Assembly (NCBI GenBank): GCA_964555585.1
Contig: CAZKSN010000014.1
Coordinates: 1-22,367, forward strand
Direction of reading: 5' to 3'
Length of the DNA: 22,367 nucleotides
DNA from: CAZKSN01 sp964555585
GTDB taxonomy: Bacteria; Bacillota_I; Bacilli_A; RF39; UBA660
The notes beneath the pieces are model-generated. The model had not been told where the DNA came from and made no database searches. It saw only the letters and a list, made by a program, of their open reading frames with translations. Each line of letters opens with the position of its first letter. The stretch's first letter is position 1. Of this stretch, positions 14,995-21,955 are shown piece after piece. A program made the position numbers and the translations under genes.

Positions 14995-15807
14995 TTATTT
15001 TTTTGATTCAAACATTGTATATATTTTCATTTTTTGTTTGAAAGTAGCTACTATACCGCCTCTAGTTTCAATAGGTGCATTAGAGATACTTGACAGACTG
15101 ATATAAGAATAACTATCTTTTGCAAGTGAATCCACATATTCTGTCATATTTTCTATAATTTCTTTACCATTAATTTTAAACTGAAATATATTTAAGAATG
15201 TAACATCCTCTGGTTTATTATGTTTAAATATTTCAAAAACAATTCCAGTAAATAAATCACCTGCGGAAACTATCCAAAATGGACTAACTTCATCATCAGC
15301 TTCAAAAATATCGTTTTTTAATTCTTCTAATAAAATTAAGCAATCTTCAATATTATCTTTTTGATATGCTTTGTAACATTGCATTAATTTTTCTTTAGCA
15401 TTATCATATTTTTCTTTCATATTTATTTTACTCCTTTCTTCAATATTTATGAGGTTTATTAATTCTTTGGTAAAATCAGTATTTTTATTATTGAGTTTTT
15501 TTATTATTCCATCTATTTCCTTAATACTATTTAGATCATTATCAATATTATTCTGTAATTTATTTTTTTGCTGAATTAAATATTTTTCATCATATTTATT
15601 TAATAAGTTCAAAATATCCTTTAATGAAAAACCCATTCTTTTGAATTTTTTAATGATTTTAGATTTTATTAATTCTTTAGTTGAATAATATCTGTAATTA
15701 TTAAATTTTCCAATTAAGCTAGGTTTCAGCAGGTCTAAGTTATCATAATATCTTAATGTCTGAATAGACGTGTTACTCATTTTAGAAAACTCACTAATTG
15801 TAAACAT
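14995..15807 (-). CDS. MerR-family regulator with a VirD4/TraG-like helical C-terminal domain
   Basis: A 270-aa protein. Residues 2-70 are a MerR winged helix-turn-helix (ISEFSKMSNTSIQTLRYYDN, LDLLKPS, RYYSTKELIKSK, MGFSLKDILNLL). Residues about 75-120 form the dimerising coiled coil. The remainder (about 165-265) is unlike usual MerR effector domains: SPFWIVSAGDLFTGIVFEIF, LNIFQFKINGKEI, YSYISLSSISNAPIETRGGIVATFKQKMKIY. This resembles the all-alpha domain of VirD4/TraG coupling proteins (the FW...A..L and T..SI...L blocks) but has no Walker motifs; this is inference from pattern. GAGGTG precedes the ATG. Its promoter has a 19-base spacer with a dyad, so it is probably autoregulated. The nearest possible targets are its own gene and tex. 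Confidence 0.85.
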   Translation of the reverse strand: MFTISEFSKMSNTSIQTLRYYDNLDLLKPSLIGKFNNYRYYSTKELIKSKIIKKFKRMGFSLKDILNLLNKYDEKYLIQQKNKLQNNIDNDLNSIKEIDGIIKKLNNKNTDFTKELINLINIEERSKINMKEKYDNAKEKLMQCYKAYQKDNIEDCLILLEELKNDIFEADDEVSPFWIVSAGDLFTGIVFEIFKHNKPEDVTFLNIFQFKINGKEIIENMTEYVDSLAKDSYSYISLSSISNAPIETRGGIVATFKQKMKIYTMFESKK

Positions 15808-15826
15808 AGTTCACCTCATGATTTAG

Positions 15827-15857
15827 ATAATAACATTATAGTAAACTATAGAGTCAA
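15827..15857 (-). promoter_or_regulatory. MerR-type promoter/operator (19-base spacer)
   Basis: On the minus strand TTGACT, a 19-base spacer and TATTAT. The spacer contains the near-perfect dyad CTATAGT-TT-ACTATAA. An overlong spacer with a central dyad is the hallmark of promoters untwisted by MerR regulators. Confidence 0.75.
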
Positions 15858-15874
15858 TAGCAAATATATTATTT

Positions 15875-18001
15875 TTAACATTTTAAAGTCAGACTGACTT
15901 TATTTTTATCTAAAAATATTTCATCTACATAACAATCCACTATGTCTCCCACACTGAATAATTCACTTGGATGTTTGATATAAGAATCAGACAATTTTGA
16001 AATATGTGCCAAAGCATCATTTTTAAGTCCTATATCAATAAAAATTCCAAAGTCCACTACATTTCTTACTGTACCCTGTAATTTTAATCCTTTTTGCAAA
16101 TCTTCAATTTTTAGAATATTACTTTTAAGAATTGGACTTGGTAATGAATCTCTCAAGTCTCTTAAAGGTTCTTTTAAAGCTTTTATGATATCTTCCAATG
16201 TGTATATGTCTATATTTAATTCTAAAGCTAGCTTTTCCATATTTATATTTTCCATAATATTAAATAATTTTGATGTTCCGATATCATTTAAATCAAGATT
16301 TAGAATTTTTAATAATTTTAATGTTATGTTATAACTTTCCGGATGTATACTGGTTTTATCTAAGATATCACTTCCATTTAAAATTCTGATAAAACCTATG
16401 GATTGTTCAAATGTTTTACTACTTAATAATTTTCTTAATTCTTTTCTTGAAGAGATCTTTCCATTTATATTTCTATAATTAATAATTTTATCAATTATCT
16501 TTTTATTTAATCCTGATATGTATTGCAATAATGATAAACTTGCTGTGTTGATATTTACTCCAATACTATTTACAACTTTACTAACAACAAAATCCAAAGA
16601 TTCAATTAATCTTTTTTCTACAACATCATGCTGATACTGTCCTACTCCGATGCTTCTAGGTTCAACCTTCACTAATTCTGACAATGGATCTTGAAGTCTT
16701 CTGGCAATACTGATTGCACTTCTTTCTTCAACATGAAGCTCAGGAAACTCCTGAATGGCTAATTTACTGGCAGAATATACTGAAGCACCTGCTTCATTTA
16801 CAATAATATATTTTACATTAGATTTATCTGTTATTACTTTTGCTATAAAACTTTCTGATTCTCTGGATGCAGTCCCATTTCCAATAGCAATTATATCCAC
16901 TTTATATTTGTCAATTAATCTAATTACTTCTTTTTTTGAATTTTCCATATCATTTTTAGGTTCATGAGGATATATGATACTTTTCTCCAGTAATTTACCT
17001 GTTGCATCTACTACTGCCAGTTTACAGCCTGTTCTAAAAGCAGGATCCAATCCCAAGACAATCTTTTCTTTCATAGGAGGAGTCAATAGTAAGTTTTCTA
17101 AATTTGAAGAGAATATTTTTATTGCCTGTTCACTGGCTGCCTCAGTTAATTCACTTCTAATTTCTCTTTCAATACTGGGTAATATTAATCTTTTTAAACT
17201 GTCCTCCATAGCTGAAACTATATATTGATAGCATTCAGAATTTTTATTTTTTATAATATTTTTCATCAAAAAATCTAAAATATATTTTTTATCAGTATCT
17301 ATATTTACATTTAATACTTCTTCTTTTTCACCTCTGTTAATTGCCAAAATCCTGTGAGGCTTTATTTTACTTATTGATTCATTATAATCGTAGTACATTT
17401 CATATATTTTGTTTTCATCTTTTGCATTTTTCTTTATATTTGATTTTAATATTCCCTTTTTGCATAAAAAATCTCTAATCCATTTTCTATAGAATGCATT
17501 GTCACTTATCCATTCAGCTATAATATATTTTGCACCTTCTATTGCCTCTTCAGTACTTTTTACTTTATCATTTAAAAACTTTTCTAAATTACTTATTCTT
17601 TCAGGGAATGACATCATAATTTTAGCAAGAGGTTCTAAACCATTATTTATTGCTTCTGTTGCCTTGGTTTTCTTCTTTTCCTTATAAGGTCTGTATATGT
17701 CTTCAATTTCAATTAATTTATCACATTTTAATATATTATTTCTTACTTCTTCAGTAAGTAGTCCCTTTTCATCTATTAATCTGATAATACTTTCTTTTCT
17801 TTTTGTTAAATTTATCTGATATTCATATATTTCTGAAATATTCCTTATTTGTTCTTCATCTAAATTACCAGTCACCTCTTTTCTATACCTTGCAATAAAA
17901 GGAATTGTATTGTTTTCACTCAGCAATTTAATTGTACTTTCTATTTTTATTTTACTTATATTAAGATTGTTTGACATCCCTTCTATTATTAAATCATTCA
18001 T
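15875..18001 (-). CDS. tex: Tex-family RNA-binding transcription accessory protein
   Basis: A 708-aa protein of family length. The N-terminal helical region (1-190) holds the typical ENNTIPFIARYRKEVTGNLDE and IYRPYKEKKKTKATEA blocks. The YqgF/RuvC-like domain starts near 315 (VLGLDPAFRTGCKLAVVD, then IAIGNGTASRESE). The helix-hairpin-helix part is near 480-560 (LLQYISGLNKKIIDKIINYR), and a C-terminal S1 domain lies at about 635-705 (GLKLQGTVRNVVDFGIFIDIG, DALAHISKLSD). The family binds RNA and elongating polymerase; loss affects toxin expression and antibiotic tolerance in some species. TAGGAG precedes the ATG. It has its own extended -10 promoter and is divergent from the DEAD-box helicase gene, another RNA factor. 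Confidence 0.97.
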   Translation of the reverse strand: MNDLIIEGMSNNLNISKIKIESTIKLLSENNTIPFIARYRKEVTGNLDEEQIRNISEIYEYQINLTKRKESIIRLIDEKGLLTEEVRNNILKCDKLIEIEDIYRPYKEKKKTKATEAINNGLEPLAKIMMSFPERISNLEKFLNDKVKSTEEAIEGAKYIIAEWISDNAFYRKWIRDFLCKKGILKSNIKKNAKDENKIYEMYYDYNESISKIKPHRILAINRGEKEEVLNVNIDTDKKYILDFLMKNIIKNKNSECYQYIVSAMEDSLKRLILPSIEREIRSELTEAASEQAIKIFSSNLENLLLTPPMKEKIVLGLDPAFRTGCKLAVVDATGKLLEKSIIYPHEPKNDMENSKKEVIRLIDKYKVDIIAIGNGTASRESESFIAKVITDKSNVKYIIVNEAGASVYSASKLAIQEFPELHVEERSAISIARRLQDPLSELVKVEPRSIGVGQYQHDVVEKRLIESLDFVVSKVVNSIGVNINTASLSLLQYISGLNKKIIDKIINYRNINGKISSRKELRKLLSSKTFEQSIGFIRILNGSDILDKTSIHPESYNITLKLLKILNLDLNDIGTSKLFNIMENINMEKLALELNIDIYTLEDIIKALKEPLRDLRDSLPSPILKSNILKIEDLQKGLKLQGTVRNVVDFGIFIDIGLKNDALAHISKLSDSYIKHPSELFSVGDIVDCYVDEIFLDKNKVSLTLKC

Positions 18002-18030
18002 ATTTGTCTCCTACTCTATAAACTTAAATA

Positions 18031-18039
18031 ATTATATCA
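18031..18039 (-). promoter_or_regulatory. Extended -10 promoter of tex
   Basis: TGATATAAT on the minus strand, 29 bases before the ATG. The -35 match is weak (TTATTC at 17 bases). Confidence 0.6.
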
Positions 18040-18095
18040 TAATTAAATTAATAGAATAAGAAATTTTTTATTGTTAAAATTAATAATATAAATAA

Positions 18096-18124
18096 TTGAC
18101 AAAACCACAATTGTATAATATAAT
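18096..18124 (+). promoter_or_regulatory. Promoter of the DEAD-box helicase gene
   Basis: Consensus TTGACA, a 17-base spacer and TATAAT: the best -35/-10 pair in the window. It gives a leader of about 75 nt, longer than most here. Confidence 0.88.
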
Positions 18125-18147
18125 TAACAAGAATTATTAATCAAATT

Positions 18148-18190
18148 AAGAGTGGTTTTATTTTAGATTAAATAAAACTTCTCTTTTTTT
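18148..18190 (+). terminator. Attenuator-like terminator in the helicase leader
   Basis: The stem AAGAG-(2-nt mismatch)-GTTTTATTT pairs with AAATAAAAC-(2-nt)-CTCTT (18148-18163 with 18170-18185). The loop is TAGATT, and T continues to 18190. It lies between the promoter and the start codon. The 3' arm can instead pair with AAAAGAG at 18194-18200, next to the Shine-Dalgarno sequence, giving an alternative hairpin. Confidence 0.7.
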
Positions 18191-18206
18191 ATGAAAAGAG
18201 GATAAA

Positions 18207-19646
18207 ATGAAATTTGAAGAACTAAATTTAAATGAGAAAACTATTAAAGCAGTTAAAGAAATGGGCTTTACAGAGATGATGCCTATCCAAAAAGAAAGTA
18301 TACCTAATATTCTTTTAGGAAAAGATATTGTTGGTCAGGCTCAAACAGGTACTGGTAAAACAGCTGCTTTTGGTATTCCTATGTTTGAAAATATTGAAAA
18401 AGGTCATATCAATCATCTTATATTGACTCCAACCAGAGAGCTCGCTATTCAAATAGTAGATGAACTTAGAAAAATTGGAAAGTATCATGAAAATATCACT
18501 ATTGCTGCAATAGTTGGTGGTATGGATATGAAAAGACAAATTGATACTATAAAAAATAATCCTGTAATAGTTGTTGCTACTCCTGGAAGATTAAATGATT
18601 TTTTAAAAAGAAAAAAAATATCTTTAGTAAATTTAAAAATGTTTGTTATTGACGAAGTAGATGAAATGTTTAAGTCAGGATTTAAAGAAGAAATAGATGA
18701 AATAATAAAATATTTACCACAGAACAAACAAACCTTATTATTTTCTGCAACAATTTCAAAAAATGTAGAAAAAATAGCAGAAGAAACAATGAAAAATAGA
18801 ATAAATATAAATGTTAGTTCTGGAAATAAATCAACTATTAGTATCACTCAAGAATGTATAGTTATTAAAGAGAAAAATAAATTTTCCACTTTAACAAAGC
18901 TTTTAGATATTGATAAACCTAATTTAGCAATAATTTTTGGAAGAACAAAAAGAAGAGCTGATGAACTTGGAAATGCATTAAATGATGCAGGATATAAAGC
19001 ATTATCACTTCATGGCGATTTATCTCAATCACAAAGAAATACTGTGATGAAAAAATTCAGAAGTAATGACGGACATATTTTAGTTGCTACAGATGTTGCA
19101 GCTCGCGGTATTGATGTAACAGGTGTTACTCATGTATATAATTTTGATTTACCGGATCAAATAGAATACTACACTCATAGAATTGGAAGAACTGGAAGAG
19201 CTGGAACTATTGGGAAAGCTGTCACCTTTGCTCGTGAAAGTGAATTATCTTATATTGAAAAAATAAGTAAAGAAACAAAAACAGAAATAAAAATTGTAAA
19301 TGCACCTAATATGAATGATTTAAGAGAATCAAATAAAAATAATATTATAGAAATTTATAAAGATATTATATCACGATTAGATGTATCAAAAAATAAAGAA
19401 TTGGCAAATGAATTAATTGAGATGTATGGAGCAGAAAAAATTATTATGGCTTCCATTGAAATGAATATGCGAAAAGAAAATATTAATGAAATAAAATTAA
19501 CAGGAGAGCCTCCTGTAAAAAATAGAGGAAATAATTTTAGTTATAAAAAAAGAAAAAGCAGAAAAAATGAAGACAATAGAAATTATAAAAAAAATTTTCA
19601 TGAAAGAAATAATAATAGAAAACATTTGATAAAAAAGAACTATTAA
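18207..19646 (+). CDS. DEAD-box ATP-dependent RNA helicase (CshA/DeaD type) with a DEVD motif II
   Basis: A 479-aa protein. Core motifs: Q motif with F21 and PIQ (26-28), AQTGTGKT (45-52), PTRELA (75-80), TPGRL (125-129), motif II DEVD (149-152) in place of DEAD, SAT (180-182), IIFGRTKR, VATDVAARGID and HRIGRTGRAG. The C-terminal tail is long, basic and Asn-rich (SYKKRKSRKNEDNRNYKKNF and on), expected to grip RNA. The family unwinds short RNA duplexes in mRNA decay, ribosome assembly and cold adaptation. The Ala-to-Val change in motif II is conservative; the two Asp and the Glu needed for Mg-ATP are kept. AGAGGA precedes the ATG. The gene is single, has an attenuator-like leader and ends in a bidirectional terminator. 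It is close in type to CshA but could be another paralogue. Confidence 0.95.
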   Translation: MKFEELNLNEKTIKAVKEMGFTEMMPIQKESIPNILLGKDIVGQAQTGTGKTAAFGIPMFENIEKGHINHLILTPTRELAIQIVDELRKIGKYHENITIAAIVGGMDMKRQIDTIKNNPVIVVATPGRLNDFLKRKKISLVNLKMFVIDEVDEMFKSGFKEEIDEIIKYLPQNKQTLLFSATISKNVEKIAEETMKNRININVSSGNKSTISITQECIVIKEKNKFSTLTKLLDIDKPNLAIIFGRTKRRADELGNALNDAGYKALSLHGDLSQSQRNTVMKKFRSNDGHILVATDVAARGIDVTGVTHVYNFDLPDQIEYYTHRIGRTGRAGTIGKAVTFARESELSYIEKISKETKTEIKIVNAPNMNDLRESNKNNIIEIYKDIISRLDVSKNKELANELIEMYGAEKIIMASIEMNMRKENINEIKLTGEPPVKNRGNNFSYKKRKSRKNEDNRNYKKNFHERNNNRKHLIKKNY

Positions 19647-19658
19647 TAGTTCTTTTTT
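19631..19658 (+). terminator. Bidirectional terminator between helicase and carD-like genes
   Basis: The palindromic stem GAACTA/TAGTTC with loop TTAA (19637-19652) is extended by A/T pairs and flanked by an A run and a T run. It serves both convergent genes. The helicase stop codon is in the loop. Confidence 0.88.
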
Positions 19659-20145
19659 ATTTATTATTATTTATTAATTCAGTTATATATTTTTTTGTAT
19701 CTATATAATTCATTTTTAATATAATTGAAAATTCTTCATATAAATATTTTTCAGCTTGCTTTAAATAGTTTTTATCACTTTCACATATTTTTTTATTACT
19801 TTTTTCTTTTTTATCAATTCTAGAATAAATAGTTTTAATTATTTTAATTAAATCTTCATGTTTTTCTGAAGATAATAAATCTCTATATTGTTTTTCTAGA
19901 AAAAAATCTTCATTTTCAATTATTTCAATAGTTGGAATTAAATCTATTAATCTTTCAACTTCTTTTTTGTTAATTAAAGTTCTTAATATACAATGTACAT
20001 TATTAATAGGAATTTCTATTTTTAGTGAGTCATTATATACTGGTTGTAAAAAATAATAATCATTATTATTTATATATTTTTTTTTAATATTTATTATTTT
20101 ACAGACTTCTCTTTTATATATAATGTATTCTCCAGTATTTTTCAT
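19657..20145 (-). CDS. CarD/CdnL-like transcription factor
   Basis: A 162-aa protein. The ATG at 20145 lies 8 bases after GGAGAG; a GTG reading at 20154 would overlap that site. The N-terminal half reads as the small barrel of the CarD/TRCF RNA-polymerase-interaction domain (GEYIIYKREVCKIINIKKKY, YYFLQPVYNDSLKIEIPINNVHCILRTLI). The C-terminal half is the helical DNA-binding region with the family-like order LIKIIKTIYSRI, then ESDKNYLKQAEKYLYEEFSIIL. The family binds the polymerase beta subunit and stabilises open complexes, often at rRNA promoters. A separate extended -10 and a hairpin with a U-tract precede the gene, which suggests leader control. It is shorter and more diverged at the N-terminus than textbook CarD. 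Confidence 0.85.
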   Translation of the reverse strand: MKNTGEYIIYKREVCKIINIKKKYINNNDYYFLQPVYNDSLKIEIPINNVHCILRTLINKKEVERLIDLIPTIEIIENEDFFLEKQYRDLLSSEKHEDLIKIIKTIYSRIDKKEKSNKKICESDKNYLKQAEKYLYEEFSIILKMNYIDTKKYITELINNNK

Positions 20146-20186
20146 TTTAATCACTCTCCTAAAAAAATGAAATATCTATTTTAAAT

Positions 20187-20224
20187 AAAAAAGCTATTCA
20201 ACAGGACTTACGCCATAGAATAGC
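20187..20224 (-). terminator. Hairpin and U-tract before the carD-like gene
   Basis: The perfect 7-bp stem GCTATTC/GAATAGC (20193-20199 with 20218-20224) has an 18-nt loop unusually rich in G and C for this genome (TATGGCGTAAGTCCTGTT on the minus strand), followed by six T. It ends transcription from the gene at 20340-21230 and could also act as an attenuator for the carD-like gene or form the 3' end of a small RNA started at 20241-20249. Confidence 0.75.
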
Positions 20225-20240
20225 AACTCGTTATATATAT

Positions 20241-20249
20241 ATTATATCA
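20241..20249 (-). promoter_or_regulatory. Extended -10 before the hairpin and carD-like gene
   Basis: TGATATAAT on the minus strand. Transcription should begin near 20235, about 10 bases before the GCTATTC stem. The start codon of the carD-like gene is about 90 bases downstream. Confidence 0.55.
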
Positions 20250-20339
20250 TGTTTTATAATAAATGAAAGGATTACTTTATGTAGATATATATTATTATTT
20301 ATTTTTTAAAATTGTATTACACCAAGTGACTAATAATTT

Positions 20340-21230
20340 TTAGTCTTTTTTACTAGGACTTAAAATTTTAGTTTGTTCTTTATTATCGTTATTTACAACA
20401 ATTTTTTTATAATCTATCTCACTTATAAACTCAATACCTTCTTCTTTTGCAATTTCAACAATACCTTTATGTAAAGTTATTAAACGATCTATGATTTCAG
20501 TAATTTTAACTGATTCGTTGTACCAATCCTCAGCTATAGCAGTAACATCCTTATTATGATAATAGTGAAATGAAATTGTATGAACATCTCTATCATTTTT
20601 AAATTCTGCTATAAATCTATAATCTGTAGAATCACCATTTCCATAGTGTCTTTGCCATTTAATGAGTCCATAGAAATTATCATTTGAAATATGTAATTCA
20701 TCATCATGTGGTTCACAATATTTTTTAATGTCATCAGGTTTAGTTTCACGTCTTGATTCTATAATTTCTTCAGATAGTTCTAATATTTCTTTAATAATAT
20801 CTTTTTCTGTAATTATTTTTTCAGTTATATTTTCTGATGATAATTCTGCAACTCTCTTTGTTTCAGCTGTTTGTTCTAATTGCTTCATTTCATCATTACT
20901 TGGAAATTTATTATTTTCCCTAATATATTCAATTACACTGTTTAATAAATAATCTTCGTCTGGACGTTTATTATTTAAATAACATTCAATTTTTTCTTGC
21001 GCGTCTTTATTTAAAAAATCTTTAATTTCTTCTTCACTTTTTAAAATATTTTCTTCAGACATTTCATCAGCACAACCAAAAAATGGATTTAAATTTGTAT
21101 AAAAAAATACCTCTCCTTTTTTTGCATATTCTTCTAAAAAGTTTTTCATATTCTCTTCATTAACTATACATATTCTTTTTAAATCACGTAATACATTACG
21201 GTTTATATTTCCGTTGTAAGTTCTAATCAT
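20340..21230 (-). CDS. Hypothetical protein
   Basis: A 296-aa soluble protein I do not recognise. The N-terminal part (1-110) starts MIRTYNGNINRNVLRDLKRICIVNEENM and has the segment VFFYTNLNPFFGCADEM. A long acidic helical stretch (about 65-165) looks like a coiled linker. A folded C-terminal domain (about 175-275) contains ISNDNFYGLIKWQRHYGNGDSTDYRFIAEF and HTISFHYYHNKDVTAIAEDW, followed by a long helix. GGGAGTG precedes the ATG, and the promoter TTGACT-17-TAGTAT lies upstream. A hairpin just after the stop (GACTAA/TTAGTC) has no U-tract; the next terminator is at 20187-20224. Confidence 0.78.
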   Translation of the reverse strand: MIRTYNGNINRNVLRDLKRICIVNEENMKNFLEEYAKKGEVFFYTNLNPFFGCADEMSEENILKSEEEIKDFLNKDAQEKIECYLNNKRPDEDYLLNSVIEYIRENNKFPSNDEMKQLEQTAETKRVAELSSENITEKIITEKDIIKEILELSEEIIESRRETKPDDIKKYCEPHDDELHISNDNFYGLIKWQRHYGNGDSTDYRFIAEFKNDRDVHTISFHYYHNKDVTAIAEDWYNESVKITEIIDRLITLHKGIVEIAKEEGIEFISEIDYKKIVVNNDNKEQTKILSPSKKD

Positions 21231-21260
21231 TCTTTCACTCCCTTTTAAATTTTGTTATTT

Positions 21261-21289
21261 ATACTATACTTTATTAAATAAAAAGTCAA
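21261..21289 (-). promoter_or_regulatory. Promoter of the 296-aa hypothetical gene
   Basis: TTGACT, 17 bases, TAGTAT on the minus strand, 30 bases before the ATG. Confidence 0.7.
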
Positions 21290-21418
21290 GTATTTCCAAA
21301 TTATTTTAAAACATATTGTTAATATGCTTAATTTATAATTTAAATTTTTTTGAATTTAATATATTTAAAATTGATTTATAATCATAATCAAGACTTATTA
21401 TTTTTTGAAAAAATTAAA

Positions 21419-21447
21419 TTGATTATTTTATTGTTTTTTGATACAAT
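21419..21447 (+). promoter_or_regulatory. Promoter of the structured ncRNA
   Basis: TTGATT, 17 bases, TACAAT with a TG extension (TGATACAAT). Predicted start near 21454, at the first base of GCCAA. Confidence 0.7.
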
Positions 21448-21453
21448 TAAATT

Positions 21454-21819
21454 GCCAAATATTGGCAGAAAGGTAGTGAAGCAATGTTTATCAAAGCTTT
21501 AATATTTTCTGCCTTGGCTAACTGTTGAGATACCTTGTAACCCTATGAGGCAGCTATTTTTGAAAAGAAATAGTCAGAGAAAGTAAACTCTTATATTACA
21601 AGTAATTACAACTAGTAACCTTTTTTAGCTAGTACTGAGCGTTTTGAATTATTTTATGTAATATTGGCCAATTTTGTATACTATGTTATTTAGAATAATA
21701 AGATTTGCAAAATGTAGTAATTAAGTTAGTACCAAACTCGTTATGATTTACCGAAAAGGGGTAAATTATATTGTAACCAATTGGATTAAGTAATGATTTT
21801 TATTACTTAATCCTTTTTT
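21454..21819 (+). ncRNA. Structured noncoding RNA of about 365 nt, family not recognised
   Basis: This gene-free stretch of about 675 bases holds a complete transcription unit: promoter 21419-21447 and a strong terminator at 21783-21819. No ORF of note fits. Helices I can trace: GCCAA/TTGGC (21454-21458 with 21462-21466, or competing with the next); GGCAGAAA/TTTCTGCC (21464-21471 with 21506-21513), enclosing GAAGC/GCTTT; TTGGCTAAC with GTTAG-ta-CCAA (21514-21522 with 21725-21735), a long-range helix directly stacked on the previous one; CTATTT/AAATAG (21554-21559 with 21568-21573); AGAG/CTCT; ATATTACA/TGTAATAT (21593-21600 with 21657-21664), enclosing ACTAG/CTAGT; ATTTACC/GGTAAAT (21746-21752 with 21760-21766). 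It lacks the signatures I know of RNase P RNA, tmRNA, SRP RNA, 6S RNA or common riboswitches. It could be a divergent member of a large orphan RNA class such as raiA, OLE or ROOL. Confidence 0.65.
21783..21819 (+). terminator. Terminator of the ncRNA
   Basis: A 12-bp perfect stem GGATTAAGTAAT/ATTACTTAATCC (21783-21794 with 21802-21813), a 7-nt loop and six T. Confidence 0.93.
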
Positions 21820-21927
21820 ATAAACTATAATTATAAAGGAATAATCCCGTTTTTCATATATTCTACATCTTTTAACAAGAATATTAATCGTTTTTAAAAA
21901 AATTTCTTATGATTTGATTATATAATT

Positions 21928-21936
21928 TGATATAAT
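21928..21936 (+). promoter_or_regulatory. Extended -10 promoter of the S8 protease gene
   Basis: TGATATAAT on the plus strand, 19 bases before the ATG; the -35 is weak (TTATGA at 17 bases). Confidence 0.55.
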
Positions 21937-21955
21937 TAGTATAGGTGAAAAATAT

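Noticed and set aside
15886..15908. Inverted repeat AAAGTCA/TGACTTT as a terminator of tex
   Set aside because: It lies inside the last codons of tex and is followed on the tex strand by A, not by a U-tract. The T run is on the opposite strand, where no gene precedes it.
20323..20350. GACTAA/TTAGTC hairpin after the 296-aa gene as a terminator
   Set aside because: No T run follows on the minus strand (ACTTGG follows); the real terminator is more likely at 20187-20224.
21454..21819. ncRNA as RNase P RNA, tmRNA or SRP RNA
   Set aside because: The conserved GAGGAAAGTCC-type core of RNase P RNA, the tRNA-like ends and tag frame of tmRNA, and the SRP S-domain loop were looked for by eye and not found; a covariance search should confirm.
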